Source: Phycisphaeraceae bacterium
GTDB taxonomy: Bacteria > Planctomycetota > Phycisphaerae > Phycisphaerales > UBA1924
NCBI GenBank assembly: GCA_019636495.1
Contig: JAHBXL010000017.1
Location: 52,583-116,582 of the forward strand
Direction of reading: 5' to 3'
DNA length: 64,000 bases
The position numbers were made by a program, and so were the translations under genes. The notes below the pieces were generated by a model. It ran no database searches and was not told the origin of the DNA. It saw only the letters and a program-made list of their open reading frames with translations. Shown one piece after another: positions 8,047-17,206 of this stretch. Each line of letters begins with the position of its first letter. Position 1 is the first letter of the stretch.

Positions 8047-9561
8047 TCAGTTGCCTTCGGCGGCGAGTTTCTTCAACTCGCGCCGCATCACCTTGCCCGT
8101 CGGGTTCCGGGGCAGGGCCTCGAGCACGCGTACGTGCCGCGGGACCTTGTACCCCGCGAGGTGCTCGCGGCAGTGTCGCTGCACATCTCTCTCATCGAAC
8201 GCCGCGCCCTCGCGCAACTCGACGAAGGCCACCGGCAACTCGCCGCGGATGTCGTCCATGACGCCGACAACGCCCGATTCCTTGATGCCGGGGTGCCGGT
8301 TGAGGACCTCCTCGATCTCGCGAGGGAAGACGTTTTCGCCGCCGACGATCAGCATCTCCTTGAGTCGGCCGGTGATATAGAGGTGACCGTCCTCGTCGAG
8401 CCGACCGATGTCGCCGGTACGGAGGAACCCGTGGTCGTCGAACGCCGCGGCGGTTTCCTCGGGCCGCTTGAAATACCCGCGCATCACGTTGGGGCCCTTG
8501 ATCCGCACCTCGCCATCGCGGCCGGGCGGCAGGTCGCGCCCGGTCTCGGGGTCGACGATGCGCTCGATGACTCGCGGCAGAGCGCGGCCGACCGAATGCC
8601 GCCGCCACTCATGCGGTCGGCACCAGTTCGTCACCGGCGCGGTCTCGGTCAGTCCGTATCCCTCGTTGAGCGTGACGCCGAAGCGCTCGCGGAAGCCGTC
8701 GAAGACCGCCGCGGGCAGGGGTTCGCCGCCGGAGACGGTGTAGCGGAGGCTCGCGAAGTCCTCGGCTGTCGCGTTTTTGACCTGGAGCAGCGCGTTGTAC
8801 ATCGACGGGATGGCGATCAGGGCGGTGGCGCGGTGCTGGCGGATCAGTTGCACGATCTTCGCCGGTACGAAGCGCGCGGTGTACACGACCTTGCACCCGG
8901 CCGTCAGCGGGAGGAGCGTCAGCGCGGTCAGGCCGAAGGTGTGGAACTGCGGCAGAACGCCCGCGAGCACGTCGTCCCGCGTGAAGCGGACCCACTCGCG
9001 GATCTGCGCGATGTTGGCCCCGATGTTGCCGTGCGAGAGCATCACGCCCTTGGGCCGTCCGCTGGTGCCGCTGGTGTAGAGCAGGAGCGCGAGGTCGTCG
9101 GCGTGGGCATGCGCGGGCCAGCGGAGCGCGGGCGCGCCGGAGAAGTCCATCGCGTCCAGCCGCACCAGGTTCTGCGCGACTTTCGCCAGAGCGGTCGGCG
9201 TCGCCGCGGCTTCCTCCTTGTGCGACGAGCGCAGGAACTCGAGCATCGGCTCGACGGTCACGACGCAATCGGTCTCGCAGTCGTCGATGACAAAGGCCAG
9301 TTCATCGGGCTTGAGGAGGTAGTTCAGCGGGACCACCGTCCGGCCGAGCATCCACCCGGCCAGCAGCGCCATGGGGAACACGCCGCTGGTCGGCAGCAGG
9401 ACGCCCAGCGTGCGGGATTTCGACCGGCGGGAGACCTCCTCGGCGATGTGCAGCGCGCCGATGAGAATCTCGATCGCGCGAAAGGCGCGTCGGTCGTCCA
9501 CGATGACTTCTCGCCGCGGCGAGGACAACAGTTGGCGGATGATGGGCCAGTGCACCGACAT
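8047..9561 (-). CDS. AMP-binding acyl-CoA synthetase/ligase
   Basis: The product has 504 residues from the ATG at 9561; a GTG two codons upstream is possible. ANL-superfamily motifs appear in order: the P-loop YTSGTSGRPKG, SGGEPLP, the adenine-binding EGYGLTE, the hinge region TGDIGRLDEDGHLYITGRLKE, and the C-terminal lysine motif PRNPTGKVMRREL. It would activate a carboxylic acid to the acyl-adenylate and then a CoA thioester. Size and sequence best fit a long-chain fatty acid or O-succinylbenzoate-type ligase. No partner gene in the window fixes the substrate. The upstream gene on the other strand is divergent, so 9562-9871 is a shared regulatory region. Confidence 0.87.
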   Translation of the reverse strand: MSVHWPIIRQLLSSPRREVIVDDRRAFRAIEILIGALHIAEEVSRRSKSRTLGVLLPTSGVFPMALLAGWMLGRTVVPLNYLLKPDELAFVIDDCETDCVVTVEPMLEFLRSSHKEEAAATPTALAKVAQNLVRLDAMDFSGAPALRWPAHAHADDLALLLYTSGTSGRPKGVMLSHGNIGANIAQIREWVRFTRDDVLAGVLPQFHTFGLTALTLLPLTAGCKVVYTARFVPAKIVQLIRQHRATALIAIPSMYNALLQVKNATAEDFASLRYTVSGGEPLPAAVFDGFRERFGVTLNEGYGLTETAPVTNWCRPHEWRRHSVGRALPRVIERIVDPETGRDLPPGRDGEVRIKGPNVMRGYFKRPEETAAAFDDHGFLRTGDIGRLDEDGHLYITGRLKEMLIVGGENVFPREIEEVLNRHPGIKESGVVGVMDDIRGELPVAFVELREGAAFDERDVQRHCREHLAGYKVPRHVRVLEALPRNPTGKVMRRELKKLAAEGN

Positions 9562-9871
9562 GATCACAGGTTAGCGGCAAGTAACCACTGCCGCACCGTC
9601 ACAAACGGGCTGGGGGAGGAGTCGATCGGGCGCTGTCAGGGAACTTCGTGGAACCGGGGGCGCGCTTCATGCGTCATAGACTCTGCGGGGATGCGATGCG
9701 CCGAACCGAATGGCAGGGCGGATCCGGTGGCGGCGAGGGGAGGGACGAGCATCGCGCGGCCCAAAGCAACGGCCCCGCCGGAGCGGCCGATGCAGCGCAG
9801 ACGCGGGCTTTGCGGCGAGCGGAGCCCGCCGCGGCCCACAACGCCCGGCCACCAGTTGGATCGGAGTTCAC
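9562..9871. other. Divergent intergenic region
   Basis: This 310-bp region lies between the divergent acyl-CoA synthetase gene and the secreted-protein gene at 9872. No open frame with coding character is supported. The plus strand holds a -10-like TAGACT at 9677-9682, 195 bases before the ATG at 9872. No strong hairpin or repeat is seen. Confidence 0.5.
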
Positions 9872-10918
9872 ATGATCCAGAATCTGCAATCGTTGTTCGC
9901 ATCCGCCGCACTGGCGGTGTTCTGTGTTTCGGCGGGGTCCGCGTTGACATTCGCCGAACCCGACCCCGCAACCAACCCGGCGCCGCCCACGGCGGATGCG
10001 CCCGGGACCGAGGATGCCGTGCCGGCTGCGCCGACCGATGACGAGTGGCTCAAGCAGTTTGCGCCCGACCCGGAATCGGACGCGAGCAAGCGATACGCCG
10101 AGCAGCAGAAGCGTCGGCTCGCGACCGAGCGCGAACTGAAACTGATCAGGGCCAAGCACTTCAAGGGCATTCGCGGCACGGAACTGCGGCAGGCGGGGAT
10201 CGCCAAACTCAAGGAGTTCACGGACCCGGCCATCTTTCCCGCGCTGTTGGAGATCTTCGGCACCGAGGGTGCCGACGTGCAGAACGCCCTGCTCGACCAT
10301 TGGGCGGACATGAACATTGACGAAGCCGATGCCACGATCGCCTGGGCGGCGGTCTTCGGCAAGGACAAGGCCTTCCGTCTCGCCGCGGCGCGCCGCCTTG
10401 TCAAGAAGGCGGAGTCCGCGGATTGGCACATCCCCAACGTGGTCAAGTCGGTCGTGGCAATCGGCCTGCGGCGCGAGAGCAACACGCAAGTGGTCGCGGC
10501 GGCGGAACTGGCGAACATGCTGCAGATCTTCGAGGCGATTCCGGCGTTAATCTCGGCGCAGGTAAGCGGGACGGCGACGGGCTCGCAGCGGGCTCAGGAC
10601 GGCGGGGATGCGGCGTTGGCGTACATTCTTGTTGGTCGGCAGGTGGCGTTTGTGTCGGACCTGAACCCTGTGGTCGGCGATAACGCCGTGGCGTTCGATC
10701 CGACGCTCAGCGTGGCGACCGAGGGGGTGGTGCTGCGGGTGATCGACGCGTTCGTCGTGACGTACCGGATCGAGGTGAACCGCTCGCTGATCGGCCTGGC
10801 CAATAAGGGCTGGGACGGGCGCGATACCGCCCCCCTGGGGTGGAACACCCGCGCGTGGCGGCAGTGGTACGCCAACGAGTTCGTTCCGTATCGGCGCGGC
10901 ATCGCCATCAAGCCCTGA
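9872..10918 (+). CDS. Secreted alpha-helical protein, possible HEAT-like repeats, unknown function
   Basis: The start at 9872 has CGGAG 8 bases upstream and opens a signal peptide (MIQNLQSLFASAALAVFCV, then SAGSALTFAEPD), so the 54 residues of open frame before it are not part of the protein. The mature protein has about 320 residues. An acidic Pro/Ala linker is followed by a helical core (residues 80-240) with Ala-rich paired helices that resemble HEAT-type repeats (IAKLKEFTDPAIFPALLEIFG). The C-terminal 100 residues are beta-rich. No catalytic motif is evident. It is followed by two unrelated membrane-protein genes on the same strand. Confidence 0.7.
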   Translation: MIQNLQSLFASAALAVFCVSAGSALTFAEPDPATNPAPPTADAPGTEDAVPAAPTDDEWLKQFAPDPESDASKRYAEQQKRRLATERELKLIRAKHFKGIRGTELRQAGIAKLKEFTDPAIFPALLEIFGTEGADVQNALLDHWADMNIDEADATIAWAAVFGKDKAFRLAAARRLVKKAESADWHIPNVVKSVVAIGLRRESNTQVVAAAELANMLQIFEAIPALISAQVSGTATGSQRAQDGGDAALAYILVGRQVAFVSDLNPVVGDNAVAFDPTLSVATEGVVLRVIDAFVVTYRIEVNRSLIGLANKGWDGRDTAPLGWNTRAWRQWYANEFVPYRRGIAIKP

Positions 10919-11092
10919 GACCGTGCGGGACATCTTTGGCACGATTTCTGCGAGACCGGCGAGCGTCGAGCCCGGTTGAAACGCACATTCTCCGCACCTG
11001 CGAGTGCGCAACCGCCGGGCCGATGGCCGACGAAGAATGTCGGCGCGCCCGCGAACGCGGTTCGGGGCCGTTCCCAACAAGGACCCGTACGG

Positions 11093-12184
11093 ATGCCCGA
11101 ATCGCCGCCACACTCCGACCAGCGCCCACTCCGGCGTCGCTCGGCCCCCGCGCAGCAGGCGTTTGCGGTGGTCGCGGTCGCCGCGTTTGTCGGCGGGTTT
11201 GTGGCCGGGCGGGTATCTCGCGAGCCGGAGGGAGCCCACGCCGCAATGCGCGGGGGGGCACACCTGTCGCTGGATGACCTGCGGGCCAGTTGGGCGAGCG
11301 CGATCGAGGCCGCGCGGCCGGACCCGGCGAAACTCACGGTTGATGCGCTCGCGCCCGTCGAGTCGTACTTTCAGGACCGCGCGTTGCCGAACGTCGAGCC
11401 GTTCGTGCGCGACATGGCCGGATTCTTCTCGTCGTTGAACCTGACGTGGCTCCGGGTGCGCGACTGGTGGAGCCCTGCGCCGGTTGCCGGCGCGACGCGA
11501 ACGCGCGTCGAATCGAAGGTCGCCGAAGCGCTGGAGCGCCGCATGGGCATGCCCGGCGAACTCGAAGCGGCCATCGCCGCGTCGATGCAGCGGTTCGAGG
11601 CTTTGCAGAACCAGTCGGATGCGCGTTTCCGGAACGAGGCCTACGCGGTGCTGCGCGGCGCGGGTGTGCGCGTCGAATCCGAGCGGCTCGATGAACTGCG
11701 CAGGCAGGCCGCGCACGCCGCGCTCATCGAAGCGCTGCACAACGTGAGTTCGCGCGAGGCCGAGACGCTCGCCGCGGCGAGCATCGGCGGGCTGGTTTCC
11801 AGCGTGGTCGTCGACGCGGTCGTGACCAGCGTGGTGACGACGGCGGTGGCGAGCAGCCTGTCGGCCGGGGCGGCGGCCGGCGCGGGGGCGGGCGGGGCCG
11901 CGGCGGGCGGCGCGGGCGCGGGCGGCGCGGCGGGGAGCGCGGTGCCCGTCGCCGGAACGGTCGCGGGCGTGATCGTGGGCGGCGTGGCGGGGACACTGGT
12001 CTATCTGGCGGCCGATTCCATGTTTGAGGCCCGTGCCAAGGCGCGGATGACCGATGCGGTGCGCGCGATGCGGGCGGAGACGGTGGCGCGGCTGCATGAC
12101 CTGTATGCCGGGTACTCGGCGGAACTCGACCGCCAACGGGCCGCGCTGCTGGACCGCCTTCTGGTGGAGGCGCACTACCGATGA
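11093..12184 (+). CDS. Membrane protein of unknown function, first of a coupled pair
   Basis: The product has 363 residues from the ATG at 11093, with AAGGA about 10 bases upstream. A hydrophobic segment follows the basic N-terminus (FAVVAVAAFVGGFVAGR, residues 22-39). The central part (60-230) is helical and charged. Residues 250-310 form a long Gly/Ala/Val-rich hydrophobic stretch with AGAGAGG-like repeats that could be two tightly packed membrane helices. A charged helix ends the protein. Its TGA overlaps the ATG of the next gene (ATGA), so the two are translationally coupled and probably act together. I do not recognise the family. Confidence 0.65.
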   Translation: MPESPPHSDQRPLRRRSAPAQQAFAVVAVAAFVGGFVAGRVSREPEGAHAAMRGGAHLSLDDLRASWASAIEAARPDPAKLTVDALAPVESYFQDRALPNVEPFVRDMAGFFSSLNLTWLRVRDWWSPAPVAGATRTRVESKVAEALERRMGMPGELEAAIAASMQRFEALQNQSDARFRNEAYAVLRGAGVRVESERLDELRRQAAHAALIEALHNVSSREAETLAAASIGGLVSSVVVDAVVTSVVTTAVASSLSAGAAAGAGAGGAAAGGAGAGGAAGSAVPVAGTVAGVIVGGVAGTLVYLAADSMFEARAKARMTDAVRAMRAETVARLHDLYAGYSAELDRQRAALLDRLLVEAHYR

Positions 12185-13014
12185 AACTCATTTATATGTT
12201 GTGCATTGTCCTCTCGCTGGCGGCTGCCGCCCCGGCGCAGGTCGCGCCCATCGCCCGCGAGGCCGCCGAGGAACTCATCGAATGGATGCTCCGCCAGGGC
12301 GGGGCGCACGCCGACGACGTCGCCCGGCTCGGCGGGAGGTCCGGAGCGAGGGAGGCGGTCGAGGAACTGGCCAAGGTCGCGGGGCGCGAGGCCGCTGAGG
12401 GGGTCGTGCGTCGCGGCGGGCCGGGCGCGCTGCGCGCGGTGCGCGAACTGGGCGACCTTGCGCCGGAGGGCGCGAGGCTGGTTGCGTCGCACGGGCCGCG
12501 CGGCACCCTGGTGGTGCAGCAGGGCGGTCGCGGCTCGGTCGAACTGTTCAAGCGGTACGGTGACGAAGCGGTGCGCATCCTCGCGGATCAGGGGCCCGAT
12601 GCCGGTGCAAGACTGCTGAACTTCGCGGGCGATGCGCTGTCGCGGCACGGCCGCGTGCTGAGCGCCGAGGGTCAGGCGCACCTGCGGCAGTTCATGCCCG
12701 CGCTCGAGAAGGCCGAGCCGGCGGTGCGTTCGGCGTTCCTCGACAGACTCGCGGCGGGGGGCGACGACTTCCTGGTGTGGGTCTCGCGCAGGTGGAAGCC
12801 GCTGGCCGTGGCCGGGGGGCTGACGGTCGCGGCGATCACGGCGTACAAGGTCGGCGACGGGGTGGCCGAGGGCGTGCGGGGCGTGGTCGACGCGATGCCG
12901 AACCCGTCGCGCGATGCCGCGGCGTGGTTTGCCTGGTGGCTGCCGGTGCTGGCGCTGGTCGCGCTGGTGGTGGCGGGGTGGGTGCTGCGGGCGCGGTTCG
13001 CACGGCGCGCATGA
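12181..13014 (+). CDS. Secreted/membrane protein of unknown function, second of a coupled pair
   Basis: The product has 277 residues. A signal peptide (MKLIYMLCIVLSLAAAAPAQ) is followed by an amphipathic Ala/Glu/Arg-rich helical region. In this region glycine pairs recur at intervals (RQGG, RLGG, RRGG, QQGG), suggesting a degenerate helical repeat. Two hydrophobic segments at about 205-222 and 249-268 would anchor the C-terminus. The start overlaps the upstream stop by 4 bp. The gene ends 30 bp before the convergent miaB. The topology suggests a periplasmic domain tethered at its C-terminus, partnered with the product of 11093-12184. Family unknown. Confidence 0.65.
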   Translation: MKLIYMLCIVLSLAAAAPAQVAPIAREAAEELIEWMLRQGGAHADDVARLGGRSGAREAVEELAKVAGREAAEGVVRRGGPGALRAVRELGDLAPEGARLVASHGPRGTLVVQQGGRGSVELFKRYGDEAVRILADQGPDAGARLLNFAGDALSRHGRVLSAEGQAHLRQFMPALEKAEPAVRSAFLDRLAAGGDDFLVWVSRRWKPLAVAGGLTVAAITAYKVGDGVAEGVRGVVDAMPNPSRDAAAWFAWWLPVLALVALVVAGWVLRARFARRA

Positions 13015-13044
13015 GCGCCCGGGAGCGGTCTGTGCAGGCGATGT

Positions 13045-15003
13045 TCAATCGACCAGCGAGCCGACCAGTGACAACTGCCTGCTCTCGGTGATGCGGCAAC
13101 GGGCGATGCGGCCGACGAGCGACTCGGCGCGTGCGGCCGCTTCCGGCGGCAGATCGATGTGCACGATCAGGTCACCATCGGTGCGTGCCGAGAGTTGCAC
13201 GCCGCGCGCGGGTGTGTCGGGCGTGGGCGCTTCATCCTCCGAAAGCGGCGGCATGGCACAGGCCGACGGGACTTCGTGCAGCGTCTCTGGCGCGCCGAGG
13301 GGACGACCGCCGATGGTCAGGCCGACCGCACCCGAACCGGCCCGGAGGGCCGGGGCACCGGCGGCGGGCCTGTCTCGCGCTGCACGCTTCTCCTCCCGCC
13401 GCGACAGGCCCTCGATGAAGACCTCGAGGGTCATGCCGACATACTCCGCGCCGACCTCCGCGCTGATGCGCTGCTGGAGCGCGAGCAGTTCGTTGTTGCG
13501 CCTGCGCTTGACGGCCTCGGGCACATCGTCGGGGAGTTTGTCGTAGGCGACGGTGCCCGGGCGCGGCGAGTACTTGAAGATGAAGCAGTTTTTGTATCGC
13601 GCCCGTTCCAGCAGGCGGGCGGTCGCGGCGAAGTCCTCTTCGGTTTCGCCGGGGAAGCCGACGATGATGTCGCCGGCGACGGCCAGCGGCCTCCCCCCGC
13701 CGGCGGCATCGGGCTGGTGCAGGAACGCCCTGGCGCGGTCGAGAAACTCGAGGTACTCCTCGACGGTGTAGCCGCGGTTCATCGCCTTCAACTGGGCGTT
13801 GGAGCCGGACTGGGCCGGGACGTGCAGGTAACGGCAGATGCGCGGGTGATCTCGGATCACCTGCAGTACGTCGTCGCCGAAGTCGCGCGGGTAACTGGTG
13901 ACGAAGCGGAGGCGCCGAATCGCGGGCACCTCGTCGTGAATCCGCGCCAGGAGATCGGCAAAGGTCGTCACGCCGGCGCCGCGATACGGATCGGCGCGGT
14001 GCCCGCCCGCGCCGGAATAACTGCGACCCTTCTGCGGCTGGATGATCCCGTTGACAGTCACCGCCGCGCCGTGCTCGAAGCGGTAGTGGTTCACCGTCTG
14101 CCCGAGCAGCGTGATCTCGATGACGCCCGCATCGGCGAGTCTCCTGCACTCATCGACGATGTGATCGGGCGGGCGGTGCACCTCGGCCCCGCGCGTGAAG
14201 GGCACGACGCAGTAGGTGCAGAACTTGTTGCACCCGCGCGTGATGCGGACGTAGGCCGAGCCGTTGTGCCCCGCGGCCGGCGAGACCGCGCGGGACAGAT
14301 CGAGCAACTCCAGCGTGTCCTGTGCCGCGGCGAGGGTTCCGGAGCGGCGCGAGGTGTTGCCTTGGAGGGCGACTTGACGGGCGGATGTCCCGGCGGCCGC
14401 CCGAAGCACATCCGGAGGGAACACAGAGGTAACAGAGGAAGCAGAGGGGAGCAGAGGAGACATAGAAAGGGCTGAGGAAGAAGAAGAAGAAGAAGAAGAA
14501 GAAGTTGGGGCACTCGCGCCCGCCCCAGATCTCGTGCGAGAGTCCGAGTTGCCTTCTCTTTCTCGCTCTTCTCCGCTTCCCTCTGCTTGCTGCGCTCCCT
14601 CTGTGTTCCCACCGACCTCGTCCGCCAGCAACGAGTCGCGCGTTCGGACGGCGTTGTCGAGCAGGGCGGGCAGTTTGTCGAGTTCGCCGGGGCCGCAGAG
14701 GATGTCGACCACGGGCATGCGTTTGATGAGGTCTTCGCCGTCGCGTTCGGCCATGCAGCCGAGGACGCCGACGACCACGTGCGGCTCGCGCTGCTTGCGC
14801 AGACGGTCGAGCCCGAGACGCGACCAGACCTTCTGCTCGGCGTGCTCGCGCACCGAGCAGGTGTTGTAGAGGATGACGTCGGCGTTGTCGGGCTCGGCGA
14901 CGAAGCGGTAGCCCAGCGCGCGCAACTGGCCCGCCACCAACTCGGAATCGAGTTCGTTCATCTGGCAGCCGAAGGTCTCGAGATACACGGATCGCGCGGG
15001 CAT
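13045..15003 (-). CDS. miaB: tRNA-2-methylthio-N6-dimethylallyladenosine synthase (MiaB) with in-frame insertions
   Basis: The product has 652 residues; MiaB is usually about 440-480. The N-terminal methylthiotransferase domain opens with YLETFGCQMNELDSE and has the other two cluster cysteines in YNTCSVREHAE and GCMAERDG. The radical SAM cluster is C258-C262-C265 (GCNKFCTYC). A TRAM-like domain ends the protein. The enzyme adds a methylthio group to i6A37 of tRNAs. Extra length comes from three places. Residues 131-197 and the flanking low-complexity part are encoded by a repeat element. Another insertion follows the radical SAM signature (QPQKGRSYSGAGGHRADPYR), and a third lies inside the TRAM domain. 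The methylthiotransferase core is intact, so it is probably functional. Confidence 0.9.
   Translation of the reverse strand: MPARSVYLETFGCQMNELDSELVAGQLRALGYRFVAEPDNADVILYNTCSVREHAEQKVWSRLGLDRLRKQREPHVVVGVLGCMAERDGEDLIKRMPVVDILCGPGELDKLPALLDNAVRTRDSLLADEVGGNTEGAQQAEGSGEEREREGNSDSRTRSGAGASAPTSSSSSSSSSSALSMSPLLPSASSVTSVFPPDVLRAAAGTSARQVALQGNTSRRSGTLAAAQDTLELLDLSRAVSPAAGHNGSAYVRITRGCNKFCTYCVVPFTRGAEVHRPPDHIVDECRRLADAGVIEITLLGQTVNHYRFEHGAAVTVNGIIQPQKGRSYSGAGGHRADPYRGAGVTTFADLLARIHDEVPAIRRLRFVTSYPRDFGDDVLQVIRDHPRICRYLHVPAQSGSNAQLKAMNRGYTVEEYLEFLDRARAFLHQPDAAGGGRPLAVAGDIIVGFPGETEEDFAATARLLERARYKNCFIFKYSPRPGTVAYDKLPDDVPEAVKRRRNNELLALQQRISAEVGAEYVGMTLEVFIEGLSRREEKRAARDRPAAGAPALRAGSGAVGLTIGGRPLGAPETLHEVPSACAMPPLSEDEAPTPDTPARGVQLSARTDGDLIVHIDLPPEAAARAESLVGRIARCRITESRQLSLVGSLVD
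14414..14613. mobile_element. MITE-like inverted-repeat element inside miaB
   Basis: The left end reads GGAGGGAACACAGAGG (14414-14429) and the right end is the reverse complement of GGTGGGAACACAGAGG (14598-14613): 15 of 16 positions match. The 200-bp interior is purine-rich on the plus strand to the left and pyrimidine-rich to the right (AGAGG- and CCTCT-type words), so the whole element could fold back. It carries a GAA microsatellite at 14477-14504. It has no gene of its own and stays open in the miaB frame. It codes for a Glu/Arg- then Ser-rich linker between the first MiaB domain and the radical SAM domain. Confidence 0.7.
14477..14504. repeat. GAA trinucleotide microsatellite in miaB
   Basis: About nine uninterrupted GAA units on the plus strand, read as TCT codons on the minus strand. 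They give a run of about ten serines in MiaB. Unit gains or losses would keep the reading frame. Confidence 0.85.
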
Positions 15004-15112
15004 TGGGCGGGATGGTAGGGGCTGTTTCAGGCTCTCCCTGCCCTCGCTGCCGGCCCCATCGCTTCGCGCTCGTGGCGACCGGCCTGCTGGCGGCGCGGGT
15101 CGCGCGTGCCGA

Positions 15113-15118
15113 TACACT
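15113..15118 (+). promoter_or_regulatory. Candidate -10 element (TACACT)
   Basis: TACACT lies 39 bases before the ATG of the SGNH hydrolase gene at 15157. Hexamers of the form TAnACT recur before several genes in this window. No convincing -35 element is seen at the expected spacing. Confidence 0.35.
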
Positions 15119-15156
15119 CTCCGCCGCGATGCCGAAGCGGCCCCGAGAGGAGCACA

Positions 15157-16269
15157 ATGAGCAACGCGGAGCAAACCACCCGATCGCCCAATCGCCGCCG
15201 CCGGTCTCGCGGCCGCGCGCTGCTGCTCCGGCTCATCGTCCTCGGCGTGGGGTTGGCGATGGGCCTGATCTTCGCCGAGATCGGCCTGCGCCTTGCGGGC
15301 TGGCCGGTGGTCGGCAACCTGATCGACGGGCAGCGCGCCAGCACCACGCAGCGCGGCGGGGCCGATGGCAGCGCGTACCGCGGCCTTGGGCGCGAGTTGC
15401 GCCTGGTGCACTTTGATTACTACGTGCGCTACACGCTGAACCGGCACGGGTTCGTCGAGCGCGAGTTGGCGCCCAAGGGCGCGGGCGAGCGCCGGATCGG
15501 GCTGTTCGGTGATTCGTTCACCATGGGCATGGGGGTGCAGGTGTCGGAACGGTTCGGAGATGTCTGGTTCGCACAGACTCGCGAGCGGCTGCCCGCCGGC
15601 ACGACGCTGTGGAACTTCGGCATGGCGGGCACCGGCACGCTGCAGCAGGCCGCGCTGCTCGGCGGTGCAGCGCGCGGGTACGAACTCGATGAACTGGTGC
15701 TCGCCTTCTACAGCGGCAACGATGTGACCGACAACATCGAGGAATCGGCGCACGACCCGATGGCGGCCGCGCTGGCCGCTCCGCCGCGAGAGAATCCGAT
15801 GCGCTCGTGGCTGCGCGAGAACGTGCGGCTGTCGACATTCCTGTGGTACTACGGGCTGCGCGCGTTCTCCGCAGCGTGGTGGCCAAACCTCTACACCCGG
15901 CAGACGCTCGATGAACTCTGGCCGCCGACGCAGCGCGGGCTGGAGGGGTTTGTCGCCGCTGCGGGCGAGAGGCCGGTGACGATCTGGTACATCCCTTCTG
16001 CGCTCGAATCGAGCGATGAGGCGTGGCACGCACACCGCGACCGTCACAACCTCGACGATTCGGGGCGATTCCTTCTGCGCGACCGCGTGCGCGACTGGGC
16101 CGCGGCCAACGGCGCTGGGTTTGTCGATCTCACCGATGCGGTGCGCGCGCACCCGTTGAGCGAGACCAATTTCCGCGTCGACCCGCACTGGCGGCCGCTG
16201 GGCCACCGCGTCGCGGCGGCCGCGCTGGCCGAACGAGAGGACCTGGGCCTGCCGCGAGTTGCGAAGTGA
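15157..16269 (+). CDS. SGNH/GDSL-type hydrolase, membrane anchored
   Basis: The product has 370 residues from an ATG preceded by GAGAGGAG. A basic N-terminus (RRRRSRGR) and a hydrophobic helix at about residues 23-45 would hold it in the membrane with the catalytic domain outside. The GDS motif is in GLFGDSFTMG (block I serine). FGMAGTG fits block II, and a C-terminal DPHWRPLGHR fits block V with the Asp-His pair. These enzymes are esterases or acyltransferases acting on lipids or polysaccharide acyl groups. The AlgX/DltD-like size and anchor suggest envelope glycan O-acetylation, but no acetyl-transporting partner gene is nearby. The exact substrate is unknown. Confidence 0.8.
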   Translation: MSNAEQTTRSPNRRRRSRGRALLLRLIVLGVGLAMGLIFAEIGLRLAGWPVVGNLIDGQRASTTQRGGADGSAYRGLGRELRLVHFDYYVRYTLNRHGFVERELAPKGAGERRIGLFGDSFTMGMGVQVSERFGDVWFAQTRERLPAGTTLWNFGMAGTGTLQQAALLGGAARGYELDELVLAFYSGNDVTDNIEESAHDPMAAALAAPPRENPMRSWLRENVRLSTFLWYYGLRAFSAAWWPNLYTRQTLDELWPPTQRGLEGFVAAAGERPVTIWYIPSALESSDEAWHAHRDRHNLDDSGRFLLRDRVRDWAAANGAGFVDLTDAVRAHPLSETNFRVDPHWRPLGHRVAAAALAEREDLGLPRVAK

Positions 16270-16569
16270 GAGGGACTGTCGCTCGGTTTTGAGCGCCGAC
16301 CACCGGCGGATGCATCGCGGCCGGGGAGAGGCGGTCCTGGATCGCCACCACTTTGTTCGGGCCCGGCGTTTTTGAGTTCGCTCGGGCCGAATGGGGAGCA
16401 AAGTCGGCCTGGGAATACGAACACAACCCGTCCAACATCGGCACGCTTGCCCACGTTCGCGGGCAAAGTGCGTTTTTTCCTACCCACCGGAGCCATCGCG
16501 CGGTATGCTTTGGTCGGAACGCGAGAGAGAGAGTCCTTCCGCGCACGCGGCAGTCTCTCGGAGTTCCAC
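16270..16569. other. Intergenic region upstream of the small membrane protein gene
   Basis: These 300 bp hold no supported gene. A short hairpin (TTGCCC/GGGCAA arms, 16447-16466) is followed six bases later by a run of T. This could weakly terminate the SGNH hydrolase transcript. A -10-like TATGCT lies at 16504-16509. Confidence 0.35.
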
Positions 16570-17115
16570 ATGAGCCAGGCAAACCTGTTCGGTACCGGCA
16601 TTCACATTGCCAAGCCGTTGTACGTTCCTGCCGCGGGCGCTGAACAGCGCGACCGCGCGGCGCAGGTGTACGTGCATTCGCTTCGCGGCGTTGCCGCGGG
16701 GACGACGATCGCCTTGGCGTTGAACATGGCGATGCTGATGGCGGGCGGCGCGGCGAGCGCGGGCGGTGCGTGGTGGCTGGTCGCGTGCGTGGTGTCGATG
16801 TTCATCGGCGGCGTCGCTGCGGCGCGGGTCGCGGGGATCGGCCGCGGGTCTGACCAGGTGTGGCGCGGGCTGTTCGTGTGGGGGCTGGCGACGCTGGCGG
16901 GCTCAGCGATGATCGCGCTTCCCGCGGGCGACATGTTCGGCGGGGCGATGGCTCCGCTGGCGGGCGAACTGGCCGCATCGGCGATGTTCGAAGTTGACGG
17001 CATGGTTGCGCCGGGCGGCTCGCTGGGCACCGCCGCGCTGTGGACGCTCTCGGCGCTCGTGGCCGGCGCGGCGGCGGCGGTCGCCGGCGCGCGGCTCGCA
17101 GCGCGGGCGCGGTAA
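16570..17115 (+). CDS. Four-helix membrane protein of unknown function
   Basis: The product has 181 residues. The ATG at 16570 is chosen because everything upstream in the frame has no coding character. About 40 polar residues are followed by four hydrophobic segments at about 45-68, 73-90, 103-122 and 155-178, rich in Ala and Gly. No charged catalytic or transport motif is seen in the helices. Short GxxxG-like patterns suggest tight helix packing. It stands alone between the SGNH hydrolase gene and the convergent GNAT gene. No family is recognised. Confidence 0.65.
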   Translation: MSQANLFGTGIHIAKPLYVPAAGAEQRDRAAQVYVHSLRGVAAGTTIALALNMAMLMAGGAASAGGAWWLVACVVSMFIGGVAAARVAGIGRGSDQVWRGLFVWGLATLAGSAMIALPAGDMFGGAMAPLAGELAASAMFEVDGMVAPGGSLGTAALWTLSALVAGAAAAVAGARLAARAR

Positions 17116-17206
17116 TCGACGCGCGGGGGAACTGATCACTGGATGCGCGCACGCGCTTCGGTACGACGAAGGCCCCCGCTCCGGCGAGAGGGAGGGCGTC
17201 GTCGCA

